Source: Polyangiaceae bacterium
GTDB taxonomy: Bacteria; Myxococcota_A; Polyangia; Polyangiales; Polyangiaceae
Direction of reading: 5' to 3'
Assembly: GCA_016715885.1 (NCBI GenBank)
Contig: JADJXL010000008.1
Coordinates: 62,001-126,000 of the forward strand
DNA: 64,000 nucleotides
This document shows positions 35,626 to 45,004 of this stretch, piece after piece. Under the pieces are notes generated by a model that saw nothing but the letters and a program-made list of their open reading frames with translations, ran no database searches and was not told the origin of the DNA. Both the position numbers and the translations under genes were made by a program. How positions within the stretch are numbered: the stretch's first letter is position 1; every line of letters starts with the position of its first letter.

Positions 35626-35811
35626 CTAGCGCGGTATCGACCGCCGACAACACGGAAATTCTCGACGGCGAAGCATGGCCAGGTCAACAACCGATTGAGT
35701 ATCGCTGCAAATGTGGTATCCGTCGATGCTCTCGTCGTAGGGTGCCTGGGCCCCGCCCATCTCATGTCGCATCACGAAATGCTTTGTGCCGCCATCGCAT
35801 ACAATTCGCAA
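35626..35811 (-). CDS. Possible small protein of unknown function
   Basis: A 61-codon frame (RIVCDGGTKHFVMRHEMGG, then YDESIDGYHICSDTQ) in an otherwise empty 408-bp gap. Codon use looks plausible, but there is no ribosome site and no family match. It may be a fragment. Listed for completeness only. Confidence 0.25.
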   Translation of the reverse strand: MRIVCDGGTKHFVMRHEMGGAQAPYDESIDGYHICSDTQSVVDLAMLRRREFPCCRRSIPR

Positions 35812-35870
35812 ACGTACGGCGATCGGGCCATCAGCTCATGACAACGACGCGCTCGATAGTGGAGAACAGC

Positions 35871-36729
35871 ATGAGCATCGCGGAATTCACCACGACTATC
35901 GACGGGCTGAACATTCATTATTGCCACGCCGGTGATACCGGACCGGTGGTGGTGCTGCTACACGGCGGCGGAATCGACTCGGCGCGCCTGTCGTGGGAGC
36001 TGCTGATTCCCGAGCTCGCGCACACTCACCGCGTTTTTGCGCCTGACTTTCCAGGCTACGGCGAGTCCGACAAACCTGCAGACCTTCCGTATACGCTGGA
36101 GTACCTCGCTGCGTTCGCCATCGAGTTTCTCGATGTGCTGAGGATTGAAAGGTGCAGCCTGGTAGGCATTTCGATGGGCGGGGCCGTGGCGATGAGCGTG
36201 GCGCTCGATCAACCCGAGCGAGTGGAAAAGCTGGTTTGGTGGACAGCTGCGGCTTGCAGCGCAAGGTTCCGCTGGGCAAACTCGGTTATCTGTCGGTGCA
36301 CGTACCTGGCATGCAAAGATTTACCTCCGCAATGATGCGCAGCCGCGCGGCGATCAAATCTCGCTCGGCGTGCTGCTCAAAAACCCGGCGCACTGACCGA
36401 AGAACTGGTGGACCTGGCGCACGCGGAAGCAATGCGCCCCGGCGCGGGCATAGCCTTCAGCGCCTTCCAGCGCAGCGAAGTCACGTGGAACGGAACGCGT
36501 AGCGTGCTGCTCGACCGCCTGTCTGAAATTCAAGCGCCCACATTGCTCGTCCACGGCACCAAGGATACAGCCGTGCCCGCGGAGAGCTCCCCGCGAGGCA
36601 CAGCGCGCCATTGCCGGCGCGCGATTGGCGTGGATCGAGGGCGCGGGTCGTTAGCCGCAGCGCGACGACCCGAAAGCCTTCAACCGCGTCGTCACTGATT
36701 TTCTGCGCGATCGACGTATGGATGCGTAG
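35871..36729 (+). pseudogene. Alpha/beta-hydrolase, several frameshifts
   Basis: From the ATG at 35871 (GGAG seven bases upstream) the protein reads FTTTIDGLNIHYCHAGDTGP, VVVLLHGGGIDSARLSWELL and PDFPGYGESDKP, then the nucleophile elbow LVGISMGGAVAMS (Ser in GISMGG). Just after VEKLV at about 36235 the frame shifts. The expected continuation LVDSCGLQRKVPLGKLGYLS, then FSAFQRSEVTWNGTRSVLLD, IQAPTLLVHGTKDTAVP with the catalytic Asp, and the final IEGAGHWPQ histidine region are all present in other frames. Three to five single-base shifts are needed. Substrate unknown. Confidence 0.8.
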
Positions 36730-36745
36730 ACTCAGCGGGGACATC

Positions 36746-37368
36746 ATGAATGAGGATCTGTCCAACGGATGGGAAGCTGTGGCCGAGCGGTTCATCGAAT
36801 GCCGATCGGACATTGGGGCCGCCACCGTTCGGCAATGGGCGACATGCCTGCCGAAAGGCGGCTCTGTCTTGGATGTCGGTTGCGGCTCGGGGGTCCCCAT
36901 TTCGATGGCCCTGATGGACGACGGATTCCAAGTCGCTGGATTGGATGCATCTCCGACGTTGGTCGGCGCATTCCGGACGCGCTTTCCCGGCGCGGTGGTC
37001 GCGTGTGAGGCGGCTGAACAGAGCCGCTTCTTCGGCCGGAACGTTCGACGGCGTCATCGCCATTGGCCTGCTATTTTGCTCTCCGAACAATCGCAGCGCG
37101 AGCTCGTTCGCCGTCTGGCAAGCGCGCTCAGGCCAGGCGGGCGCCTCCTTTCACCGCGCCGCACGAGCGATGCGTCTGGACCGACCAGCTCACGGGACGC
37201 ACGTCCCTATCCCTGGGAGCTGCGGAGTATCGACGGCTGCTCGAAGGCGCGGGAATGGCGCTCGCGCGCAGCCTCGAAGACGAAGGTGAAAACCATTATT
37301 ACGACGCGCTCGCGGTGGGCGGCAACGCGCAAATGACATGCCGACACCCGTGGCACGACGAAAGATGA
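36746..37368 (+). pseudogene. SAM-dependent methyltransferase, two frameshifts
   Basis: The N-terminal frame from 36746 carries MNEDLSNGWEAVAERFIECR and motif I SVLDVGCGSGVPISMALMDD, which binds AdoMet, then VAGLDASPTLVGAFRTRFPG. The expected FFGRTFDGVIAIGLLF (motif III/IV region) and LRPGGRLLFTAPHERCVWTD, ending NHYYDALAVGG at 37368, lie in two other frames. The gene is otherwise complete (~207 codons) and class I in fold. The acceptor is unknown. It follows the disrupted hydrolase by 16 bases. Confidence 0.8.
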
Positions 37369-37471
37369 AGCAAACGCTGCGGCGAATCCGCAATGAATCA
37401 ATCAATTCTCCCTTGCCCGCGCAGAAGAATTGGCATACCCAAATGCTTCCCCAAACTTCTCGGAGGTCACC

Positions 37472-38797
37472 ATGATGCCAAATGATTCGAATCTCGACGA
37501 TTGCGCCATTCGTACGTTTCGATGGCGCAAGCCCCGAAGCCTCGTAGGGCTCGTTGCCATGACGGCCATGCTCGCAGGTTGCCCCGACACGGAACCCACG
37601 CCGAATGGCTCGTCGAGCAGCTCGGGATCCGGCGGATCTGCCGGCTCGGGAGGCCAAGGAGGCTCAGCAGGTGAAGCGGGTCAAGGCGGCGGTGGCGCAG
37701 GTGGTGCCGGTGGCGGCGGTGGAATCGGAGGTGCCGGAGGCGCCGGTGGTGGCGGTGGAGCCAGCGGATGGACCGAACGCTCGAAAGCACGCGTGTTTCT
37801 GAGCGGCCATAGCTTGACGGATGATCCACTCGCAGACTACGTGCTTGCCATTGCCCAAAGCTTGGGGCGGGATTTCAATTACAACCAGCAAATTGGCATC
37901 GGCTCGCCCATTCGAGTGCGAACGCTGGGCGATAGCTGGAACAACCTCGATTGGCCCGGATACAAGAAGGGCAAAAACAAACATGGCACGTTCGACATGA
38001 ACGTCATCGAAGAATTGAAAAATCCCACGACGCTGGGTGCGGGCGAAAAGTACGATACGCTCGTCATCACCGAGCGGCATGATGTTCTCGGCACCATTCA
38101 ATGGGAAGACACTGCCGGGCTGTTGCGGCATTACCACGATCGGCTCATCGATGGCAATCCTGCCGGACACACGCTATTTTACCATAGCTGGCTCGATGTC
38201 GACAAAGCCGATCCGTCAACATGGATCACGCACGAAAAGAATGCTCTCGTGGCTTGGGAATGCGTGGCGAACAAAGTGAACCTCACGCTCGAAGCTCTAG
38301 GGCGTTCGGATCGGCTGACCACGTTGCCCGTGGGAGCCGCATTGGTTCACCTCGTCGAGCAAATTTTGGCGGATAAGGTTCAGGGGATCAGCGGAACGAC
38401 GACGCAAAAACTGAACATGATCTTTAATGACAACGTGCACTTGACGCAGCTCGGCGTGTATTTCGCGGCGCTCGTGACGTACGCCGCCGTGTTTCGTAGT
38501 TCCCCCGTGGGAGCGTCGGTCCCGCAAGGAGTGAATGCAGTACCGGCCGCCGATATGCAGGCCATTGCCTGGAGCTTCGTGAGCACGTATTACACGACGC
38601 CCGCTTCCGGCGAGCATACGATGGACGCGTGCAGGAGTTTCATTTCGCAGAACGTCTGCGAATCCTTCTGGACCTTGCAGGGCAATCCGGGCAACATCAC
38701 GGGCTGTCAAAACCATTTTTCGAATCCCAATTCGAACAATGGGAGCAACCCGTTCAAGTGGCCTGATCCGAACTTGATGGTTTGGCCGGATCCTTGA
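37472..38797 (+). CDS. SGNH-hydrolase-like lipoprotein with Gly-rich stalk
   Basis: A 441-residue protein preceded by a strong GGAGGT at 37462-37467. After a charged N-terminus the signal peptide SLVGLVAMTAMLAGC gives a lipobox. Residues ~45-110 are a Gly/Ala/Ser stalk. The catalytic domain begins ARVFLSGHSLTDDPLADYVL, where GHSLT fits block I of the SGNH/GDSL family (Ser), includes YDTLVITERHDV, and ends with NDNVHLTQLGVYFAALV, the D-x-x-H block V. It is thus likely a surface esterase or acetyl-ester hydrolase. A Cys- and Asn-rich tail follows. Its 3' end overlaps the convergent gene by 44 bases. Confidence 0.78.
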   Translation: MMPNDSNLDDCAIRTFRWRKPRSLVGLVAMTAMLAGCPDTEPTPNGSSSSSGSGGSAGSGGQGGSAGEAGQGGGGAGGAGGGGGIGGAGGAGGGGGASGWTERSKARVFLSGHSLTDDPLADYVLAIAQSLGRDFNYNQQIGIGSPIRVRTLGDSWNNLDWPGYKKGKNKHGTFDMNVIEELKNPTTLGAGEKYDTLVITERHDVLGTIQWEDTAGLLRHYHDRLIDGNPAGHTLFYHSWLDVDKADPSTWITHEKNALVAWECVANKVNLTLEALGRSDRLTTLPVGAALVHLVEQILADKVQGISGTTTQKLNMIFNDNVHLTQLGVYFAALVTYAAVFRSSPVGASVPQGVNAVPAADMQAIAWSFVSTYYTTPASGEHTMDACRSFISQNVCESFWTLQGNPGNITGCQNHFSNPNSNNGSNPFKWPDPNLMVWPDP

Positions 38798-39587
38798 TGC
38801 AAGTGAATCGCGCATTCATCCACGCGACACCGAATTGCACGAGGTCCTCGGCTTCGACAAGCTCGCTGCGCGCGTTACCAACGAGCCCGCAAGACGCGCG
38901 ACCCGTCGCCAAATAACCCTTCAAAATGAGCGCAAAGTAATCCTCGAAAGGCCAATCCACGATGCCTTCGCTGTCGTCGAGGCAATCGACGTAGCGGATC
39001 ACCGGCTCTGGGGCGGCCGCAATGCGTCGGTATCGACGTACGCGTCGTTTTTGCGGCAAATCCACCAAATACTCGGCCCAGTGCAGCACGGTCGTGGTAT
39101 CGAAATCGGCGCCAAGGCGGAGCACTCGCCCGCCCATTTTGCACAATCGCTCGAGCGGCGAGCCCGGCCCGAAGTAATCGTGCCACGGTGAATCGCAAAG
39201 CAGCTCGATTGCCCGCGCACCTCGCGCTCCAAATCGTCCCTCCGGGTGGTCGGTCACGAGCGTGCCTGGCTGCTGACGAAAAGCTTCGGCGAGATACCCG
39301 ACGTCCGGATCCGCGGGCGTCGTCGATTTGTCGAAAGGCTCGGCGTTTTGCAGATGTGCAGCCCGCTCATGTTCAGGGAGATCGTTCACCCAGGCCGAAT
39401 CGTCTCGCGCCGAGGACCATCGTGGTCGTTCCACCCTCGAAAACGGCTTGGTCAGCGCGTCGACCACACCTCGAGCGCCGCCTTCGATGGGCCCGATTGC
39501 GCGGAGGGAAGCATGGATCATCAGCGTGTCACCAGCGCGAACGCCGAGCTGTCGGAGGTCCCGCACGAGGTCCAGGGGGCTTTGCAT
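38754..39587 (-). CDS. Aminoglycoside N3-acetyltransferase (AAC(3))-family protein
   Basis: A 277-residue protein of the AAC(3)/FrbF-like antibiotic acetyltransferase family. The start LVRDLRQLGVRAGDTLMIHA and SLRAIGPIEGGARGVVDAL is the CoA-binding N-terminus; PEGRFGARGARAIELLCDSP and DYFGPGSPLERL are the family core with the conserved HP-x-x-S/F and GxxSPL elements. Between residues ~47 and 62 the sequence is unlike the family, but the neighbouring frame gives EGGTTTMVLGA there, so two compensating single-base shifts lie inside the gene. The reading frame is nevertheless open to the end. It may acetylate an aminoglycoside or a self-made metabolite. Confidence 0.82.
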   Translation of the reverse strand: MQSPLDLVRDLRQLGVRAGDTLMIHASLRAIGPIEGGARGVVDALTKPFSRVERPRWSSARDDSAWVNDLPEHERAAHLQNAEPFDKSTTPADPDVGYLAEAFRQQPGTLVTDHPEGRFGARGARAIELLCDSPWHDYFGPGSPLERLCKMGGRVLRLGADFDTTTVLHWAEYLVDLPQKRRVRRYRRIAAAPEPVIRYVDCLDDSEGIVDWPFEDYFALILKGYLATGRASCGLVGNARSELVEAEDLVQFGVAWMNARFTCIKDPAKPSSSDQAT

Positions 39588-39724
39588 GGGTGGAGCTTAC
39601 TGCATTCTGGGGTTATCGAAAAACGTAAATTTGGCGCTCACGCGGCGGGGGCTGAGGCGTGACGAGGCAGGCTCGATATCTGGGAGCAACATCGAGAATC
39701 ATCCACGATGCTCAGAGTTTCTCG

Positions 39725-40150
39725 TCACGTGAGCGGATTGCGAACTCGCACCGTCCCGTAAACGCACCCGTCCTGGAAGTCCTCGCTAAGGATTTCGGAA
39801 AGCCCATAATGCTCTGCGTAGGCCCATAAATGGGCGTCGAACCACGAAAGCTGATAGGTCGTTGCGCCATGTAGAGCAAGCCGAATAACGGCTTCGCTCG
39901 GATAGATGACATCAAACGTCAACAGCATCTCTTCCACTTCACGGCGTGCCTCGACGACCGATAGCAGTGGCGCATGCTTGCCCATGGGCCTCGTCACGAC
40001 AGCAACGAATTCGATGATCGCCTGATGAGGCACTCGAATCGAGCGCTCCTCGATTCCCTTTCGAAGCACGGCAGCGGCTTTTTGCTGCTTGTCTGGAAAT
40101 CGTGGGTCGTACCGGTAAACCAGGATATTCGTGTCAACGAGCGAGACCAC
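39725..40150 (-). CDS. PIN-domain toxin (VapC-like)
   Basis: 141 residues from a GTG start at 40150. Metal-binding acidic residues are D6 (SLVDTNILVYRYD), E47 (AIIEFVAVV), D105 (SWFDAHLWA) and D124 (LSEDFQDG), the PIN-domain set, so an active RNase is expected. The start lies within the 3' end of the upstream AbrB-type gene (17-base overlap), so they form a toxin-antitoxin operon. This is a second PIN module in the window, with an unrelated antitoxin type. Confidence 0.9.
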   Translation of the reverse strand: MVSLVDTNILVYRYDPRFPDKQQKAAAVLRKGIEERSIRVPHQAIIEFVAVVTRPMGKHAPLLSVVEARREVEEMLLTFDVIYPSEAVIRLALHGATTYQLSWFDAHLWAYAEHYGLSEILSEDFQDGCVYGTVRVRNPLT

Positions 40151-40427
40151 GATCGTAGATCTCCTCGCGCGTCCAGCCTCTATCCGCCGTCCCGCCTCCG
40201 GCAGTCTGCGAAGCTTCGGCTTCCCTTGCACGCTGCCGTGATGTCGCCTCATCGAATAGCTTCAACCGCTCTTGCGTGCTCAGCATCCGAGGAAGCGTTT
40301 TTGCAGGGATGACGCGGATTCCGCCATCAGCCTCGGCCCATTCTACTTCATCACCAGGCAGAATCTCATACTTGTCAGCAAGCTCCTTCGGCAGCGTCAC
40401 CTGAAGCTTGGGCGTCACGAGGCTCAT
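40134..40427 (-). CDS. AbrB/SpoVT-type antitoxin
   Basis: A 97-residue protein beginning MSLVTPKLQVTLPKELADKY, followed by ILPGDEVEWAEADGGIRVIP. This is the swapped-hairpin AbrB DNA-binding domain (MazE/VapB class). The C-terminal half is charged and ends TREEIYDRG, the usual toxin-binding tail. It should repress its own operon. Upstream frames extending to 40568 are rejected because the AbrB domain starts at 40427. Confidence 0.88.
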   Translation of the reverse strand: MSLVTPKLQVTLPKELADKYEILPGDEVEWAEADGGIRVIPAKTLPRMLSTQERLKLFDEATSRQRAREAEASQTAGGGTADRGWTREEIYDRGLAR

Positions 40428-40591
40428 ATCGGCACTGTAGCAGAAGCCGCGGTCCGGTCGAAGGGTCTTGAAGTGTCGTTGCCATCCGAGCACATCCCGA
40501 GCACACACCGAAAACAGAACGCCTCGACGCCTCCTCAACGACTGAGAACGCGTCTTTTTCTGGGCCAAAGGCTTTCGCAGCGGCTGGGAAC

Positions 40592-40675
40592 GCGAGTCTC
40601 CGCGGGAAACACGTGATCTTTCTCGCTAAAAAGGCGAGTTTCCGCGGGAAACACGTGATCTTTCTCGCTACGAAG
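40592..40675. repeat. 42-bp tandem duplication
   Basis: Two copies (40592-40633 and 40634-40675) of a unit beginning GCGAGTYTCCGCGGGAAACA differ at about four positions. On the minus strand an open frame would read the repeat as a 14-residue unit (LARKITCFPRKLAF), but no ribosome site or family supports a gene. Confidence 0.8.
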
Positions 40676-40744
40676 GCGTCTCTCCCCGGAAAAGGCGCCG
40701 TCGCAGCCGCTAAAAGGGCGGCTCGCCCGTGCAAGATCGCGTTC

Positions 40745-41272
40745 TCAGCCATTGAGAACGGTCATTGCGCTTCGCGCCCATTCTGGGTTCAGACGAATGA
40801 TTTCCGCATTGAGCGTCGCGGCAAACCCGAGCCACAAGAGGTACGGCAGAACATCCATGATGCAGCGGAATCGACTCGACGAGCGACCCTGATGAAAGCT
40901 CCCGTGACGAAGATCAATGCCACCATGTCGGCCAGCGCGAGCCACGGTCGCTGCAAACCGAAAAAGAGCGGCGTCCATGCGAAATTGAGAGCCAACTGGA
41001 CAAACCACAACGTCAGCGCCCGCGTGCGATCCCGGCTCGAAGGTGCCAGAAAAACTCGAACGCCCGCAATGGCGATCATCGTACAGAATGGTCCAGGCAA
41101 TGCCGAATGCGACGCCCGGAGGTTGAAACGAAGGCTTCTCCAAAGCATCGTACCATGATTGCATTCCTCGCACATTCACGATACTTCCGACGATCGACGT
41201 CAATAACGTGAGCCCTCCGAAAATTCCAACCCCGATCAAACGACGAATTGCGCGATTTTTCCCGGAATACAT
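40745..41272 (-). pseudogene. tspO: TspO/MBR tryptophan-rich sensory protein, two compensating frameshifts
   Basis: The N-terminus from 41272 reads IGVGIFGGLTLLTSIVGSIV and SWYDALEKPSFQPPGVAFGI AWTILY, the first TspO helix and the WY..L.KP...PP loop. The middle (LTLWFVQLALNFAWTPLFFG, LALADMVALIFVTGAFIRVA) is in another frame. The end, VLPYLLWLGFAATLNAEIIR with the conserved N-x-x-I-x-x-LN, returns to the first frame. Two single-base shifts of opposite effect therefore lie at about 41105 and 40870. TspO is a five-helix membrane protein that binds porphyrins. Confidence 0.85.
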
Positions 41273-41394
41273 GGCCGTCCTCCCGAGCACGTCCGTGCCA
41301 CCCGCACCGATCGAGCAAATCGCGTTCCGGGCGGTCTCTGCCAACAAAGCGGAAAGTGGTAAGAACTACGCTATTTGAAGCTGCTCGTCATTGC

Positions 41395-43901
41395 CTACCC
41401 CGACCTCTTCCCCCTGCGCGTCGCCATCAGCCCAAGCAGCGCAATTGGCCAATATTCATTCGATCCACCCGACTGCGAACAACCTCCACCACCCGCAACA
41501 ATGACCGCGGGCGGGTCCAAAGGTTTGTCCACGACATCGACAATCGCGAGCGCGGTCGCGTCCTGCCTGTCGAATCGAGCACTCGAAGCTTCAAGATTCG
41601 GCGGCCCAAATCCGTATAGGTCAAGCGCAATGATAATCCAAATCTGCATCCAGCACGAGCGATGCCGCAGGCTCGTCCATGTCGCTCACGTCAATCGGAA
41701 TCGACACTTCGACGCCTGCATATGCCGTCACCGGATCGATTGAAATGCGCGGATCCGACCCCGCGGGCGGATCTTGGCCGAACAAGCTGCGATGAATGCG
41801 CAATTTCCCGTAGCCGAAATCATCATTCGGTGCGTTGCCCACGTGCTCATCGACCAGCGCTCCGTTTCGAATCGCCTCGTGCACATCAGCGCCCGTCCAA
41901 TCCGGGTGAGCTTGTAGCAGCAGCGCCGCGGCGCCAGCCACATGAGGGCTCGCGCCCGACGTGCCGCCATAAATCAATCCACTCGCTTGCTCACCTTCAC
42001 GAAAACCCGCCGTAATCGGATCGTCCGGCGCTGAAATCGCGAGGATCTTTTTCCATCGATACGATAACCTCGCCCCGAATAAGGCGCGCGTTCACCAGGA
42101 CTTCGAACAAAAACCCGTGCCCGACGTAAGCAGCCACCGCCAATCCATGATCAGCCGTGCCCGGATGCCCAATGAGGTGATCTTCACTGGCATGTTCGGG
42201 GAAAAAAAATTCTTTTGCCCCAGCCCGACATATCATCCATCACATAGCCGATCAATGCGAGGTCCGGGGCGCCCGGTGGAGCAGGGTCGTTCACCGTGAT
42301 CGTCCAAGTTCCTGCCGGGATCGGTGGAGGATTGGCATTCTGGCCAAATACGTAAATGTCGACGCGCGAAGTCCTCGGCTCGAATCGGTCCTCTCCGCAT
42401 AGATTTCAGGCCGTCGTGCCAGTCGGTGTATACGGCTCCCGGCGCATTGGGCAATCCATTTGGAAACCCGTGGGGTCCTTGAATTGCAGGGTCAAGTTCC
42501 GCATCACATCGCGCCAGAGCAGCGACACGCCGATGAATCGAAAGGGAGCATAAGGCGGAATTCTTCGGTGCTTCGATGGGCACGATTGTTTGTTGACCGG
42601 CAGGGACCGAACGCTTGTAGAGTCTGTCCGATGTCGACAAGTTTCCCGCAGGGTTGATGTGCGACACGCCTTGCGCGGATGACTCGTCGATGAGCTGCTC
42701 CATGGGGCTGGATCCATCGAGCGGATAGCCGACCCACGGCGCGTATTCGTGAAAGCACCACGCGTGCGCCTTTGATTGAGACAAAAGTTCGTAGCTTTGA
42801 CTTCTCCACCGGATGATTGCGTGACCATGACCAGCTCGGCATCGGGAGCGATTCCTACGAGATTGGTGAGGCCGCGGTGACCGCCGAGCAAAACGCCGCT
42901 CGCGCCGGTTCCATGGTCGAAGTCCTGTGTGATTGGCAGCATGATGAGGTTTTTGCCGCGCTGGTAGGTCTTGTTGTCGAATCGGACGGACTTGATTTTG
43001 GACGAACCCAAAGCGATCAGTTTTTCTCCTCGTCGAGCACACCATTGCGATTGACGTCGTCGGGCACGTAAAGCGGCTCGCCGAAGGTGGGATCAGCCTC
43101 CGTAAAGCCCGCGCTCGGGCCGAATTCGCGTGCGCCGCTGCCATTTCGATCCGCATAAAGCCAATCCATACCGAGTTGGTACGCAGGATCGTCGCTGCCG
43201 GAATTGGGGATCCTTGTCGTAGAACGTGGTAATCACGGTATTGAGAACGCGCAGGACGTCGGCCTGGCTGCCGTCGCCATCCGGATCGATGCCGTCGATA
43301 CCGGGCGAAAAATGCCATTGCCGTCGACATCCACCCAATCGAGGCCCCACCGTCAGCTCGAAAAAACATGGGATGAAAGACGTCGACGCCGGAATCGATG
43401 TCGCAAATGGTGATTCCGGCGCCCGTGAACCCGGAGCCCATCGGGCCGGCGCGCCACACATCCATGGCTTGAATTTGCGCGGCCGTGTAATCGAGCGGTC
43501 TGGGAGGTTGGAAGGAGCGCCGTCGAGGGCAATGCGCCGGACATTCGGGAGCTTGGAGAGCGGCTCTGAGCGCCGAAGCGGCAATGTCTGCAAGTTAACG
43601 AATGTGGAACGCACGATGGGCATTCCGTCGTCGTTCAGCGAAAGAACAGCGCCGTGCTGGCGAAGCAAAATCGAGGTCTGCTTGCGTCGGAGCGGATAGG
43701 AATTCGATGATGACCGGCGCCGTCGATTGGCCAGGGATAACCCTGCCCGAACCGTCCGCGGCCGGGCGAGGTGCAAAATAAAGGGGAATTGCACCTTCGA
43801 TGGTGGCTGTGGGTCGATGGGCCGAACGGGCCGAAGCGACCGACGGGCAAGGACACAGGCGATTGCGAGCGAAGGTGCAAAAAGCGGCGAAGCATGGGCA
43901 T
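41395..43901 (-). pseudogene. Secreted S8 subtilase with MYXO-CTERM-like tail, many frameshifts
   Basis: All parts of a large secreted subtilase are present in order. The N-terminal domain has QTSILLRQHGAVLSLNDDGM. The Asp site is GAGITICDIDSGVDVFHP, the His site DHGTGASGVLLGGHRG and the Ser site GGTSGASPHVAGAAALLLQ. The C-terminus reads GGGGCSQSGGSNEYWPIALL and GLMATRRGKRSG, that is Cys, hydrophobic helix, Arg cluster, the MYXO-CTERM sorting pattern. At least five frame changes separate them. A Ca-binding-like D-x-D-x-D segment (DGIDPDGDGSQAD) sits after the Asp site. The 5' end is approximate. The protein would be exported and anchored at the surface if the frames were intact. Confidence 0.8.
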
Positions 43902-44019
43902 GGGACTCGTTCCTCAGTGAATACGCAAGGTAAAATTTGCATCAACAATGGTTGCGTCGATACGATTCGTCGGCCATGAATGCAGATACTAAAAAAAGCA
44001 TCCGCTTGTCCAGGGTGCC

Positions 44020-44068
44020 GGACCGATTGACTCCAGTCGAATTGCAGCGCTGTCTGAAGCTTCAATCC
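44020..44068. mobile_element. Scar of an IS1634-family transposase gene
   Basis: The stretch CCAGTCGAATTGCAGCGCTG and TCTGAAGCTTCAATCC (44033-44068) matches the transposase gene of the complete IS copy near 60432-60467 with only a few differences; the minus strand reads MKLQTALQFDW against LKLQKALQFDWN. No other part of the element remains, so this is a small remnant left between two disrupted genes. Confidence 0.65.
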
Positions 44069-44174
44069 GAGGGTACATCGAGCTGCAGTCCGATCTTTGA
44101 AACCAAGCTTGCAGCAAACGATCGCAAAGGATTTCTTGATTTCCTGAAACGCGCCGTTCGTTTACACTGGCACG

Positions 44175-44890
44175 ATGTCGACACTCGATGACCTCGTGGA
44201 GCGTCTTCGCCAGGCTGCAGGCGCCGAATTCGCCTTTGCGCTCACGCGTGAAGCCGCGCTCGTGACGCGTGATGCGCCGCCGCTCATGCCAGAAGCGGGG
44301 CGAAAATTGCTCGCGACGGCAGCGGAAGCGCTCATCGGAAAACGCGATGTCGGATTTTTGTCCTTGCCGCGCGGGGGACCTCGTGCCTTATGGCGGCCCC
44401 GGGCACGTGGATGTTGGATTTGGCGTCGCAGCGTCCGCTCGGATTGTCTGCGTGGTGATGACGAACAGCGCATCGCGCCATTCGGTGCGGGAAGCGATGG
44501 AGCAACAACTGCCTGTGATCGAGGCGTTTTTGGCTCCTCCCGACGCCCCTCACGCAGCGCCGCATATCGAAGTGCGCGCGCAAGCGATGATCGGGGACGC
44601 CCGCGATTACTGTGGGCCCTGCGCCAAAGCTCGGGCGCGAGACGCTCGCCGCCATTCACCTTGACGAGGACAAACACGAAGCGCCTCGAATCGCCGTCGA
44701 ACCCGTGCGAAAGCTCGGACGCGAGACGCTCGCGGCCATCGAGCGCGACATGATCGTCGAGGGGCCAGCATTGGAGAAACCGCCCGTTCCGCCAGATCTC
44801 TGGAGAAAAACGTTGCCATGGATCGATCCAACGCTGGTAGGACGCCAAACGCCTACGGATCCCAACAGCGGCGGCACCAAAGGAACGTAG
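44175..44890 (+). pseudogene. Roadblock/LC7-like protein, two or more frameshifts
   Basis: The first frame reads MSTLDDLVERLRQAAGAEFA and ALVTRDAPPLMPEAGRKLLA. The second continues VPYGGPGHVDVGFGVAASAR, IVCVVMTNSASRHSVREAME and QQLPVIEAFLAPP. The third has the repeated KLGRETLAAI motif twice (PKLGRETLAAIHLDED and VRKLGRETLAAIERDM) and ends PTDPNSGGTKGT. The N-terminal half fits a Roadblock/LC7 domain, which in myxobacteria regulates small GTPases such as MglA. About 238 codons in total. No GTPase gene is adjacent. Confidence 0.6.
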
Positions 44891-45004
44891 CGAAGTGATC
44901 CGATCGTACGCAACGATCGTGACGAGCAACCATTACATCGACACCTCATTCCCACGAACGCCGCCCGATCCAGCTCGTAACAAGCGCAAACACGCGCCGT
45001 CGCG

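Noticed and set aside
40375..40752. 125-codon minus-strand frame with a 14-residue repeat
   Set aside because: It overlaps the AbrB antitoxin gene and has no ribosome site; the repeat is better reported as DNA.
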